Below are positions 52,104 through 60,540 of a stretch of 64,000 bases of DNA, piece after piece; the stretch's first letter is position 1, and each line of letters opens with the position of its first letter. This DNA is from Aromatoleum tolulyticum (GTDB lineage Bacteria; Pseudomonadota; Gammaproteobacteria; Burkholderiales; Rhodocyclaceae). The position numbers and the translations under genes are program-made. The notes under the pieces were generated by a model. That model worked only from the letters and a program-made list of their open reading frames with translations, searched no databases and was not told the DNA's origin. The DNA is taken from contig NZ_FTMD01000005.1 of assembly GCF_900156155.1 (NCBI RefSeq), positions 186,001 to 250,000 of the forward strand, in the 5' to 3' direction.

Positions 52104-52874
52104 ATGGATGCAGTAGTCGTCGAACGGCCGAATCCGCAGGTCGCGGTGGTGCGGCTCAACCGGCCCGAGGCCCGCAACGCGCTGAACCAGCAGGTGCGCA
52201 TGCAGCTCGCCGAGCACTTCACCGCGCTCGGCCGCGACCCCGAAGTGCGTGCCATCGTCCTGACGGGCGGTGACAAGTACTTCGCCGCCGGCGCCGACCT
52301 GCGCGAGATGGCCGAGGCGGGCGCGGTCGAGATCATGCTGCGCAACACCCATCGCCTGTGGGGCGCCATCGCGAGCTGCCCGAAGCCGGTGATCGCCGCG
52401 GTGAATGGCTTCGCGTGGGGCGGCGGCTGCGAGCTCGCGATGCACGCCGACATCATCGTCGCGGGTGAGGGCTCGTCGTTCTGCCAGCCGGAAGTGAAGG
52501 TCGGGATCATGCCCGGCGCCGGCGGCACGCAGCGCCTGGCGCGCGCGGTGGGCAAGTTCAAGGCGATGAAGATGGTGCTGAGCGGGCAACCGGTGAGCGG
52601 GCGTGAGGCGGGCGAGATGGGCCTCGCGAGTGAGGTCGTGCCGGATGCCGAGGTGCAGTCGCGCGCGATGGAGCTGGCGACGCAGATCGCCGCGCTGCCG
52701 CCGCTCGCGATCATGCAGATCAAGGAAGTGCTGCTCGCGGGCCAGGACGCCTCGCTCGACGCGGCGCTGATGCTCGAGCGCAAGGCGTTCCAGTTGCTGT
52801 TCGCGAGCCGCGATCAGAAGGAAGGCATGCAGGCCTTCTTCGACAAGCGTCCGGCCGGTTTCGAGGGGGTGTGA
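52104..52874 (+). CDS. Enoyl-CoA hydratase
   Basis: A 256-residue crotonase with the usual oxyanion-hole segments (KYFAAGADLREM, WGGGCELAMHADI) and both Glu positions of true hydratases. The start ATG 52104 follows GAGAGCGAG. With the next two genes (dehydrogenase after four bases, thiolase 30 bases later) it forms a beta-oxidation set that could turn the enoyl-CoA from pimeloyl-CoA into acetyl-CoA and glutaryl-CoA. Similar sets (PaaF, PaaH, PaaJ) work in phenylacetate breakdown. Confidence 0.87.
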   Translation: MDAVVVERPNPQVAVVRLNRPEARNALNQQVRMQLAEHFTALGRDPEVRAIVLTGGDKYFAAGADLREMAEAGAVEIMLRNTHRLWGAIASCPKPVIAAVNGFAWGGGCELAMHADIIVAGEGSSFCQPEVKVGIMPGAGGTQRLARAVGKFKAMKMVLSGQPVSGREAGEMGLASEVVPDAEVQSRAMELATQIAALPPLAIMQIKEVLLAGQDASLDAALMLERKAFQLLFASRDQKEGMQAFFDKRPAGFEGV

Positions 52875-52877
52875 GCG

Positions 52878-54398
52878 ATGTTCGATGCAATGCGTAATGA
52901 CCTGACGCTGGGCGTCGTCGGCACGGGCCTGATGGGGCGCGGGATCGCCCAGATCGCCGTGCAGGCGGGCGTGGCGGTGCGGCTCTTCGACACCCGTGCG
53001 GGTGCGGCGGCGGAAGCGTGCGATGCGGTGGGCGGGATGCTCGCCAAGCTCGCCGAGAAGGGCAAGATGGACGCCGCTGCCGCGCGCGCGGCGACCGAGC
53101 GGATGACGGTCGCGGCGAGCCTCGTGGAGCTTGCCGGCTGCGACGTCGTCGTCGAGGCGATCGTCGAGAACCTCGACGCGAAGCGCACCCTGTTCCGCGA
53201 TCTCGAAGAGGTCGTGGCGGACGGCTGCGTGCTGGCGACCAACACGTCGTCGCTGTCGGTGACCTCGATCGCCGCCGGCTGCCGCCGCCCCGAGCGGGTC
53301 GCGGGCCTCCACTTCTTCAGCCCGGTGCCGCTGATGAAGGTCGTCGAAATCATCGACGGTGTGCGTGGCGATCGCGGGGTGGGCGACGCGCTCATGGCGC
53401 TGGCGCGCCGCATGGGACATACGCCGGTGCGCGCAAGCGACACGCCGGGCTTCATCGTCAATCACGCCGGCCGCGGCTACCTCACCGAGTCGCTGCGCGT
53501 GCTCGGCGAAGGCATCACGGACTTCGCGACGCTGGACCGCATCCTCAAGGAATCGGTCGGCTTCCGCATGGGGCCGTGCGAGCTGCTCGACCTCACCGGG
53601 CTGGACGTGTCGCATCCGGTCATGGAGTCGATCTACGACCAGTACTACCAGGAGCCGCGCTACCGGCCGTCCCCGATCACGCGCCAGCGGCTCGCCGGCG
53701 GGCTGCTCGGGCGCAAGAGCGGGCAGGGCTTCTACGTGTACAAGGACGGCGGCGCAGTGCCGGTCGCCATGCCGTCAGTGCCGACCGTCGCGCCGCAGCC
53801 CCTGTGGGTGAGCCGCGCTGATGCAGCGTTGCATGCGCGCGTCGTCGCGGCGCTGGAGGCGCAAGGCGTCGCGCTCGACCGCGGCGAACGTCCTGCCGAG
53901 GGTTCGGTGTGCATCGTGCTGCCGGTCGGCAGCGATGCGACCTCCTGCACGCTGGACGAGGGGCTGGATCCGAAGCGCACCCTGGCGCTCGACCCGCTGT
54001 TCGTCGAAAAGCACCTGACCCTGATGACGACGCCGCTGACCGCAAGCGAAGCGCGTGACGGCGCCTGGGCCGCGCTCGCCGCCGGCGGCAAGGCCGTATC
54101 GGTGGTGCGCGACAGCGCGGGCCTCGTCGCGCAGCGCGTCGTCGCCGCGATCGTCAACATCGGCTGCGACATCGCGCAGCAGCGCATCGCGACGCCGGAA
54201 GACATCGATTCGGCCGTGCGCCTCGGCCTCGGCTATCCGAAGGGGCCGCTCGCGCTGGGCGATTCGCTGGGCGCCGCGACGATCCTCGCGATCCTCGACG
54301 GCATGCACGAGTTCTACCGCGATCCGCGCTATCGCCCGAGCCCCTGGCTCACCCGCCGGGCGCGCCTGGGCGTGTCGCTGCTGACGCCCGAAAACTGA
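52878..54398 (+). CDS. 3-hydroxyacyl-CoA dehydrogenase, two-domain (PaaH-like)
   Basis: A 506-residue protein. The NAD domain starts with LGVVGTGLMGRGIAQIA; the catalytic His is in GLHFFSPVPLMKVVEI, followed by DTPGFIVNHAGRGYL. A second, C-terminal copy of the 3HCDH helical domain follows around residues 405-500, as in the long PaaH/PaaC type. It oxidises 3-hydroxyacyl-CoA to 3-ketoacyl-CoA. It begins four bases after the enoyl-CoA hydratase, so the two are translated together. Confidence 0.88.
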   Translation: MFDAMRNDLTLGVVGTGLMGRGIAQIAVQAGVAVRLFDTRAGAAAEACDAVGGMLAKLAEKGKMDAAAARAATERMTVAASLVELAGCDVVVEAIVENLDAKRTLFRDLEEVVADGCVLATNTSSLSVTSIAAGCRRPERVAGLHFFSPVPLMKVVEIIDGVRGDRGVGDALMALARRMGHTPVRASDTPGFIVNHAGRGYLTESLRVLGEGITDFATLDRILKESVGFRMGPCELLDLTGLDVSHPVMESIYDQYYQEPRYRPSPITRQRLAGGLLGRKSGQGFYVYKDGGAVPVAMPSVPTVAPQPLWVSRADAALHARVVAALEAQGVALDRGERPAEGSVCIVLPVGSDATSCTLDEGLDPKRTLALDPLFVEKHLTLMTTPLTASEARDGAWAALAAGGKAVSVVRDSAGLVAQRVVAAIVNIGCDIAQQRIATPEDIDSAVRLGLGYPKGPLALGDSLGAATILAILDGMHEFYRDPRYRPSPWLTRRARLGVSLLTPEN

Positions 54399-54427
54399 CA
54401 ACCATACCCGTCACCAAAGGAGATTCC

Positions 54428-55636
54428 ATGCTCGACGCCTACATCTACGCCGGTCTGCGTTCCCCCATCGGCCGCCACGCCGGCTCGCTCGCCCCGGTCC
54501 GTCCCGACGATCTCGTCGCTACCGTGATCCGCGAAGTTGTCGAACGCTCGCCTTTCGCCGCCGCCGACATCGAGGACGTGGTCCTCGGCTGCGCCGCGCA
54601 GGCCGGCGAGGATTCGCGCAACGTCGCGCGCCACGCGGCGCTACTCGCGGGCCTGCCAGCCAACATCGCGGGTCAGACCATTAACCGCCTGTGCGGCAGC
54701 GGCCTCGCCGCGGTACTGGACACTGCGCGCGCGATCACGGCGGGCGAGGGCGAGCTTTATGTCGCCGGCGGCGTCGAGAGCATGAGCCGCGCGCCCTTCG
54801 TGGTCGCGAAGGCCGAATCGGCCTACAGCCGCGACTTCAAGGTGTTCGACACGACCATTGGCGCGCGCTTCCCGAACCCGAAGATCGTGGAGCAGTACGG
54901 CAACGACAGCATGCCGGAGACGGGCGACAACGTCGCCGCCGAATTCGGCATCTCGCGCGAGGACTCGGACCGCTTTGCCGCCGCATCGCAGATGAAGTAC
55001 GCAGCGGCGAAGGAAGCAGGTTTCTACGCCGGCGAGATCCTGCCGATCTCGGTCCCGACCGGCCGCAAGACCCCGCCGCTGGTTGTCGCCGAGGACGAGC
55101 ATCCGCGTCCGGAGTCGACCTACGATTCGCTGGCGAAGCTCAAGTCGCTGTTCCCGAACGGCGTCGTGACCGCCGGCAACGCATCGGGCATCAACGACGG
55201 CGCGGCTGCGCTGCTGATCGGCAGCAAGGCGGCGGGCGAGAAGGCCGGCGCGAAGCCGATGGCGCGCATCCTCGCGGGCGCGGTCGCGGGCGTCGAGCCG
55301 CGCATCATGGGCGTCGGCCCCGCCTATGCGATCCCGAAGGCGATCGCGCGTGCCGGGCTGACGCTCAAGGACATGGACGTCATCGAGATCAACGAAGCCT
55401 TCGCGCCGCAGGTGCTGAGTTGCCTGAAGCTGATGGGTGTGGCGTTCGACGATCCGCGCGTGAACCCCAACGGCGGAGCAATCGCGATCGGCCACCCGCT
55501 CGGCGCGTCCGGCGCCCGCATCGCACTGTCGGCCGCGCGCGAGCTGGAACGGCGCAACGGGCGCTACGCGGTGGTCAGCCTGTGCATCGGCGTCGGCCAC
55601 GGCATCGCGCTGGTGATCGAGCGTATTCCGGGCTGA
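54428..55636 (+). CDS. 3-ketoacyl-CoA thiolase (PaaJ/PcaF-like)
   Basis: A 402-residue thiolase. Nucleophile Cys89 is in NRLCGSG; NEAFAPQ, the catalytic His of IAIGHPLGASGAR and the second Cys in LCIGVGHG are all present. The PaaJ/PcaF branch (with SMSRAPFV and DTTIGARFPNP) cleaves dicarboxylic 3-keto esters such as 3-oxoadipyl-CoA, which fits a role with pimeloyl-CoA or adipyl-type intermediates. It ends the set with the hydratase and dehydrogenase upstream. Confidence 0.9.
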   Translation: MLDAYIYAGLRSPIGRHAGSLAPVRPDDLVATVIREVVERSPFAAADIEDVVLGCAAQAGEDSRNVARHAALLAGLPANIAGQTINRLCGSGLAAVLDTARAITAGEGELYVAGGVESMSRAPFVVAKAESAYSRDFKVFDTTIGARFPNPKIVEQYGNDSMPETGDNVAAEFGISREDSDRFAAASQMKYAAAKEAGFYAGEILPISVPTGRKTPPLVVAEDEHPRPESTYDSLAKLKSLFPNGVVTAGNASGINDGAAALLIGSKAAGEKAGAKPMARILAGAVAGVEPRIMGVGPAYAIPKAIARAGLTLKDMDVIEINEAFAPQVLSCLKLMGVAFDDPRVNPNGGAIAIGHPLGASGARIALSAARELERRNGRYAVVSLCIGVGHGIALVIERIPG

Positions 55637-55642
55637 TTCGCC

Positions 55643-55909
55643 TCACTTCCGGCCGACCAGATAGCTCACCCCTTCCGGGCCGTAGCGCTCGGAATGGGGC
55701 TGGCCCGCGGCGAGGTGGAAGGTTTCACCCGCCCGCACGGTCTGCGTGACGCCGCCGGATTCGATGAGGATTTCGCCGGCGATCACGAGCGCCTCCGCCT
55801 CGAATGGGTGGGTATGCTCGTCGAGCGCGCCGTTCGGTTCGCGCTCGACGGTCACGAATTGCTCGAAACCTTCGTCGCGCAGCCGGCGCATGAATTCATT
55901 ACGGTCCAT
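55643..55909 (-). CDS. Small cupin-domain protein
   Basis: An 88-residue single cupin. The metal-binding motif is visible as LDEHTHPFEAEALVI (His, His, Glu) and a later AAGQPHSE (His). Function of such single-domain cupins varies (oxygenases, isomerases, sensors) and is not assignable. It converges with the thiolase gene, six bases between stops, and is divergent from the MocA-like gene. Confidence 0.8.
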   Translation of the reverse strand: MDRNEFMRRLRDEGFEQFVTVEREPNGALDEHTHPFEAEALVIAGEILIESGGVTQTVRAGETFHLAAGQPHSERYGPEGVSYLVGRK

Positions 55910-56013
55910 CGCCTCTCCCCGTTTGGTGTTGTTCCAGTATTCACCCCTGTTTTGCGGCAGTGTGCATCAAGTAAGCTGCGCTCCTGCAGAAGCGTTCGCG
56001 CGGAGGTGAAAAA

Positions 56014-56604
56014 TTGGAAGATCGTCCGACATCGCCTGGGGGCATCGTTGGCATTCTGCTTGCGGCGGGGCGGGGCACTCGCTTCGGCAGCAACAAGCTG
56101 TGTCATCCGCTCGGCGACGGTACGCCCGTCGCGGTGCGTAGCGCCGAGAACCTGCGGGATGCGCTTGGCGAGGTGCTCGGCGTCCTGCGGCCGGAGGATT
56201 CGGTCCTGCGCGGGCACTTCGACGACGCGGGAGTCCCGTACGTCCTGTGTCCCGATGCGGGACAGGGAATGGCGGCGACGCTTGCCTGCGGAATCCGTGC
56301 GACGCCAAGGGCGTCGGGCTGGATCATCGCGCTGGGCGACATGCCCTATATCCGCCCAGGCACGATTGCGGCAGTCGCGGCCGCGATCGCCGAGGGGGCT
56401 CTGCTCGCCGCTCCATTCGTCGACGGTCAGCGCGGCCACCCGGTCGGTTTTGCCGCGCCGCTAAGGGATGAACTGCTGGCGCTCGCGGGCGACGAGGGGG
56501 CGCGGCGCGTGATTGTCGCGCACAAGGAGCAGCTGCACCGCATCGACTGCGACGATCCAGGCATCCTCGCCGATATCGACGTTCCGGACGACGTGCGCCC
56601 CTGA
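56014..56604 (+). CDS. MocA/MobA-type nucleotidyltransferase
   Basis: A 196-residue NTP transferase with the signature GILLAAGRGTRFGSNKL and the second motif ALGDMPYIRPGT, plus the HPVGFA segment. Family members add CMP or GMP to molybdopterin for molybdenum enzymes (MocA cytidylyltransferase being closest in length). No other molybdenum gene is in the window. The start is TTG 56014, seven bases after a strong GGAGG. Confidence 0.82.
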   Translation: MEDRPTSPGGIVGILLAAGRGTRFGSNKLCHPLGDGTPVAVRSAENLRDALGEVLGVLRPEDSVLRGHFDDAGVPYVLCPDAGQGMAATLACGIRATPRASGWIIALGDMPYIRPGTIAAVAAAIAEGALLAAPFVDGQRGHPVGFAAPLRDELLALAGDEGARRVIVAHKEQLHRIDCDDPGILADIDVPDDVRP

Positions 56605-56620
56605 CGCGGATATGCCAGTG

Positions 56621-57277
56621 TCAATCGTTTAGCAGCGCCTCGGTCAGCGCCGCCGGGCTCGCAAAGGCCCGCCAGTGGGTCGCCATTTCCTCGGGCACCA
56701 GGCTGCCGTAGCCCCAGGTCGCGGCGAAGAAGGGCAGACGGTTCGCGTCGGCCGATTCCCCGTCCTCGCTGCGGTCGCCGACGTACACCGACACGTGCTC
56801 GGGGATGTCGTGGTCGGCCATCAGGCGCGCGATCATCGCCGCCTTGCTCGGCAGGCGCGGCTCGAAGAGATCCAGCGCATACACCGTCTTGAAGTAGCCG
56901 CTCCAGCCGAGGTGATCCAGGATCAGGCGGGTCGGATGCAGGCGCTTGTTGGTCGCGATCGCAAGCGTGCGTCCGCTGCCCGCGAGCCGTCTCAGCATTT
57001 CGGCGACTCCCTCGTATGCGGCGGTTTCCCGGTAACCCGTCGTGTCGTAGCTCGCCTTGAAGTGACCGGCAAGCTCGTCGATGACCTGCGGGTCTTTCGT
57101 CCCGGCGAGGATGTGCAGCGTCTCGATCAGCGGCGGCCCGACGATGGACTCGTCGATCGTCACGGCCGGCGCGCGCCCCGTGGCGGCGAAGGCCTGGCGG
57201 TAGCTGGCGAGGATCGCGGGCGCGGAGTCGATCAGCGTGCCGTCGAGGTCGAAGAGGACGTACTGGAAGCGGGACAT
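56621..57277 (-). CDS. HAD family hydrolase (phosphoglycolate phosphatase-like)
   Basis: A 218-residue HAD hydrolase with catalytic Asp pair in LFDLDGTLIDS, the second motif AIATNKR and the third/fourth motif YVGDRSEDGESADANRL. The cap domain is the small helical type of the Gph group. It removes phosphate from a small metabolite. It converges with the MocA-like gene, with 16 bases between the stops. Confidence 0.85.
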   Translation of the reverse strand: MSRFQYVLFDLDGTLIDSAPAILASYRQAFAATGRAPAVTIDESIVGPPLIETLHILAGTKDPQVIDELAGHFKASYDTTGYRETAAYEGVAEMLRRLAGSGRTLAIATNKRLHPTRLILDHLGWSGYFKTVYALDLFEPRLPSKAAMIARLMADHDIPEHVSVYVGDRSEDGESADANRLPFFAATWGYGSLVPEEMATHWRAFASPAALTEALLND

Positions 57278-57330
57278 GTGCGAAGGGAAGCGTGCAGTCG
57301 GGCGTGCATTTTACGGCGCTTCGCGCAGGA

Positions 57331-57370
57331 CCCGTAGGGCGGATGAGCCGAAGGCGCTATCCGCCGGATG
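57331..57370. repeat. Short dispersed intergenic repeat (REP-like hairpin)
   Basis: The segment begins CCCGTAGGGCGGATGAGCC and contains GGCGGAT (57338-57344) and ATCCGCC (57359-57365) as inverted arms around GAGCCGAAGGCGCT-like sequence. This wording (GTAGGGCGGAT-AGCCGAAGGCG-ATCCGCC) is typical of short repeats found between genes in many beta- and gammaproteobacteria. It lies between two minus-strand genes. Confidence 0.6.
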
Positions 57371-57429
57371 CGTCAGCCGGTCCATGCATGCGGCGGAAGG
57401 CGCTGCGCTTTTCCGTGATTACGTTGGGA

Positions 57430-58263
57430 TCAAGCCGCAGGCGCCTTGCCTGTCGGCACGCGCTTCGGCCGGAACTGCCGCGTGTCGCGGTAATACACGG
57501 CGGACTCGTTCTCGGGCGTGACACCCGGAATCCCGAGCAGTGGCAGCGGTGAAAGCTCCCGCGGGGTGCACAGCAGGCCGGCGTCGAGCACTTGCGCAGC
57601 CAGCCACGCGTCGGTCTCACGCTGTTGTTCGGCTGCGGGCAGGGCCAGCCACGACGCATCGACGACGCGATACAGCGCCTTGCCGCACAGCCCGAAGAAG
57701 GGCTCGCGCAGCTGGTCCCAGCTGCCGTGACCGAATACGAGGAAGCGGGTGTTTGCGATCAGTCGCGCGCGCCGCGTCCAGAATGCCTCTTCCCACGCGT
57801 GGGCGGCGAGCAGGGCCGGGATCTCCGCATCGCTCGACGCGACGACGATACCGCATTCGTCGAACTGGGTCAGCGCATCGCGCCGCGGCCCGCGTCCGGG
57901 AAGTCCGGCGGCGATGCGCGCGTCGCGCTCCTGCCGCTGGAGGATGTTGCAGGTTGCCTTCGCGCGCGGCCAGACGCACCACGCGAGCGCATTGAAGAAG
58001 TCGTGCCAGTCGTCGGGGCGCGTCGACACCTCGCCGGTCGCGTAGATGTGTTCCTCGTAGGCGAGGGCTCCCGCAGGAGGCAGGATGAAGCGGATCGGCT
58101 GTCCGCCGCCGCTCGCGGTGCCCGGCGCGACCTCGCGCAGCAGCGCGTCGAGCTGCGCGGTGCCGGGAAGCGTGGAGCCGGTGAAGCGCGCGAGCAGGGC
58201 CGCGATCGGTTCGAAGAGCGGCCGGGCGGCGAATGCCGCGGGAGTGTCGGGTCCGGCCGTCAT
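57430..58263 (-). CDS. DUF3025 family protein
   Basis: A 277-residue protein with the DUF3025 signatures YEEHIYATGEVSTRPDDWHDFFNALAWCVWPRAKA and LTQFDECGIVV, and VFGHGSWDQLREPFFGLCGKAL. The family is common in proteobacteria and has no known function. It lies 12 bases after the phenylpyruvate decarboxylase gene and may share its transcript. Confidence 0.8.
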   Translation of the reverse strand: MTAGPDTPAAFAARPLFEPIAALLARFTGSTLPGTAQLDALLREVAPGTASGGGQPIRFILPPAGALAYEEHIYATGEVSTRPDDWHDFFNALAWCVWPRAKATCNILQRQERDARIAAGLPGRGPRRDALTQFDECGIVVASSDAEIPALLAAHAWEEAFWTRRARLIANTRFLVFGHGSWDQLREPFFGLCGKALYRVVDASWLALPAAEQQRETDAWLAAQVLDAGLLCTPRELSPLPLLGIPGVTPENESAVYYRDTRQFRPKRVPTGKAPAA

Positions 58264-58275
58264 CGATCTCCTGCG

Positions 58276-59898
58276 TTATTTCGTGCTGATGCGTTTCACC
58301 CCGGCGACGAAGCGCGACAGCGTCGTCGACAGCACGCCGCGCGGGATCGTCACCTCGATCAGCTGGAAGCGGCCGCGCGTCGCGATCGCCTTGTCGAGCG
58401 CCGCCTTCAGTTCGGCGCGCGTGGACACCCGCACGCCATCGCCGCCGAGGCCCGCGGCCATCTCCGCGAATCCCCAGTGGCCGAGGTCGTTGAAGCCCGA
58501 TTCCGGCTGGAAGGTGCGCAGCATCTCCCAACTCGCGTTGTTGAACAAGAGCACGATCGGGTCCCAGCCATAGCGCTTGCAGTTGCCGAGTTCCCACCCG
58601 GTCATCTGGAAGGCGCCGTCGCCGACCAGGATCAGCGGGCGCTGGCCGCTGGTCGCCTGCAGGCCGAGGCCGGCGGGCACGCCGAAGCCCATCGTCGCGT
58701 AGTAGCCGGGGGCAATGAGCGCCGTCTGCTCGATCTCCATCGCGGTGAACAGGCAGTCGCCGATGTCGGAGGCGATCGGCAGCCTGCCGTGCTCGGCGAA
58801 AAGGTCGTTCACCGCCTTTGCGATGTCGGTCGGCGCGATCGTCTCGCCGTCCGCGACAAGGCCTTTCGGGTACTGGTGGTGTGCGACCGGGAAGGCCTTG
58901 TCGGCATTGCCCTTGACGCGCGCGAGCATCTCGTCGACGAGCGCGGCGAGCGGCATGTTCGCATACATGTGGTAGCCGAGCGTGACCTGGCCGTTGTGGG
59001 CCTGGATCGTCTTGCGCAGGTCGATGCGGGTCTCGGAGACCGCGAAATTCGTGTCCGAGATGATCTCGCCGAGCAGGAAGAGACCGTCGGAGCCTTCGAC
59101 GAGTTGCGTGACGTCCGGCAGTCCCGCGACACCCATGTAGGTGCCGACGAGCGGCGCGTCGCAGTCGGTGAGCAGGCCGCGGCCCATGAAGCTGGTGACG
59201 ACCGGCAGGCCGAGGCGGCGCGAGAGGTCGGCGACCTTCTCCTCGAGGCCGAAGCGGCGCACCTCCACGCCCGCCATCAGCACCGGGCTCTTCGCGACGT
59301 CGAGCCGGGCAAGGATTTCGTCCACGCAGGCGGCCAGCGCGTCGCGGTCGATCGCGCGCGGTGCCTCGCGCACCACCGGCGCGCACGGCTCGCGCACCAT
59401 GTCGCGCGGGATCTCGATATAGACCGGCTCCGAGTTGCGCAGGCAGCTCGCCAGCACACGGGCAATGTCGGCCGGCGCACGCGCCGCGTCGTCGAGTTTG
59501 ACCTGGTCGCAGGTGATTTCCTTGAAGATCTGCAGCTGCGAGTCGAGCGTCTTGGCCTGATGGTGCAGCAGCAGGCCGGAACTCGCCTCGCCCTTGCCGG
59601 GGCCGCCCGAGAGCACCACCACCGGCGACTTCTCCGCATAGGCCGCCGCAACGGCATTGACCATGTTGAACGCGCCCGCGCCGTAGGTCACGGCCGCGAC
59701 GCCCAGGCCGCCGCGGATGCGCGCCGTCGCGTCGGCCGCGAAACCGACCCCCGGCTCGTGCGAGAGCGTGTACAGCGGCAGGATCTCCGACTCTTCGATG
59801 ATGCGGAAATACGGCAGCGCGAAGTCGCCGGGGATGCCGAAGATTTCGCGGGCGCCGTGGTCCTTGAGCGCGTGCAGCAGGGATTCGACCAGGTTCAT
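58276..59898 (-). CDS. Phenylpyruvate/indolepyruvate decarboxylase (ThDP-dependent)
   Basis: A 540-residue ThDP decarboxylase. The cofactor-activating Glu is in LSHEPGVGFAADA, and the ThDP/Mg motif runs from LVGDGAFQMTG to FNNASWE. The order and length fit the phenylpyruvate/indolepyruvate decarboxylase group, which turns phenylpyruvate to phenylacetaldehyde in phenylalanine breakdown (through phenylacetate) or makes auxin precursors. An Lrp regulator is divergent from it, which fits amino acid control. GGAGGAG precedes ATG 59898. Substrate choice between phenylpyruvate and indolepyruvate cannot be decided by eye. Confidence 0.85.
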   Translation of the reverse strand: MNLVESLLHALKDHGAREIFGIPGDFALPYFRIIEESEILPLYTLSHEPGVGFAADATARIRGGLGVAAVTYGAGAFNMVNAVAAAYAEKSPVVVLSGGPGKGEASSGLLLHHQAKTLDSQLQIFKEITCDQVKLDDAARAPADIARVLASCLRNSEPVYIEIPRDMVREPCAPVVREAPRAIDRDALAACVDEILARLDVAKSPVLMAGVEVRRFGLEEKVADLSRRLGLPVVTSFMGRGLLTDCDAPLVGTYMGVAGLPDVTQLVEGSDGLFLLGEIISDTNFAVSETRIDLRKTIQAHNGQVTLGYHMYANMPLAALVDEMLARVKGNADKAFPVAHHQYPKGLVADGETIAPTDIAKAVNDLFAEHGRLPIASDIGDCLFTAMEIEQTALIAPGYYATMGFGVPAGLGLQATSGQRPLILVGDGAFQMTGWELGNCKRYGWDPIVLLFNNASWEMLRTFQPESGFNDLGHWGFAEMAAGLGGDGVRVSTRAELKAALDKAIATRGRFQLIEVTIPRGVLSTTLSRFVAGVKRISTK

Positions 59899-59946
59899 GG
59901 GTTGCTCCTCCGATACGTTGTTGTAGAGCATTATTGCGCGCGCATC

Positions 59947-59972
59947 GCGCACATTGCGTTCGTAATGTGCGC
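59947..59972. promoter_or_regulatory. Palindrome in the decarboxylase-Lrp intergenic region
   Basis: Perfect nine-base arms GCGCACATT (59947-59955) and AATGTGCGC (59964-59972) around eight bases. A further copy-like stretch TTGCGCGCGCATCGCGCAC overlaps its left arm. It is centred between the divergent starts, so it is the best candidate for the Lrp operator. Confidence 0.6.
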
Positions 59973-60018
59973 ATAATGGGGCTGTTAATGCACGAAATGC
60001 GTATAAGGATGCGAAGCG

Positions 60019-60540
60019 ATGCAACAGATCGTCGTGGATAAGTTCGACCTGCAGATTCTCGATGCGTTGCAGCGCCGCGGCGATGCAACCAACAGCGCCC
60101 TCGGCGAGGAAATCCACCTCTCGCCGTCGCAGATCAGCCGGCGCATCGGCCGCATGGAGCAGAGCGGCATCATCGCGTCCTACGCGGCGCTGCTGGACCC
60201 CGCCGCGGTCGGGCTGGACGTCTCCGCCTTTGCGCAGGTCACGCTGGAGCGGCACGGCGAGTCGCGCAGCGACGCTTTCGAGCGCGCCGTGGCGGCGCTA
60301 CCCGAGGTGGTGGCGTGCTTCTCGGTGAGCGGGGACGCGGACTACGTGATGCACATCGTCGCGCCGGACCTGGTGGCTTTCTCCGACGTGATGATGAAGC
60401 GCATCATGCGCCTGCCGGGGCTGGCGCACCTGAAGACGAACATTGCGCTGAAGAAGGTGAAGCAGACGAGCGTGCTGCCGCTCGACCACATCATGCATGC
60501 GCCGCAGCCGCGCCGGCGGATGCAGTTCGCGTCGGCTTAG
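60019..60540 (+). CDS. Lrp/AsnC family transcriptional regulator
   Basis: A 173-residue regulator. The N-terminal HTH covers VDKFDLQILDALQRRGDATNSALGEEIHLSPSQISRRIGRMEQSGII. The C-terminal RAM domain (LPEVVACFSVSGDADYVMHIVAP) binds the effector, often an amino acid. Divergent position makes it the likely regulator of the decarboxylase gene. Its stop overlaps the convergent DUF882 gene by four bases. Confidence 0.9.
   Translation: MQQIVVDKFDLQILDALQRRGDATNSALGEEIHLSPSQISRRIGRMEQSGIIASYAALLDPAAVGLDVSAFAQVTLERHGESRSDAFERAVAALPEVVACFSVSGDADYVMHIVAPDLVAFSDVMMKRIMRLPGLAHLKTNIALKKVKQTSVLPLDHIMHAPQPRRRMQFASA

Noticed and set aside
51885-53615. Minus-strand open frame of 576 codons
   Set aside because: Shadow of the enoyl-CoA hydratase and dehydrogenase genes; composition is His/Arg-rich.
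57617-60088. Minus-strand open frame of 823 codons across two genes
   Set aside because: Crosses DUF3025 and the decarboxylase in the wrong frame; both real frames have clear family motifs.
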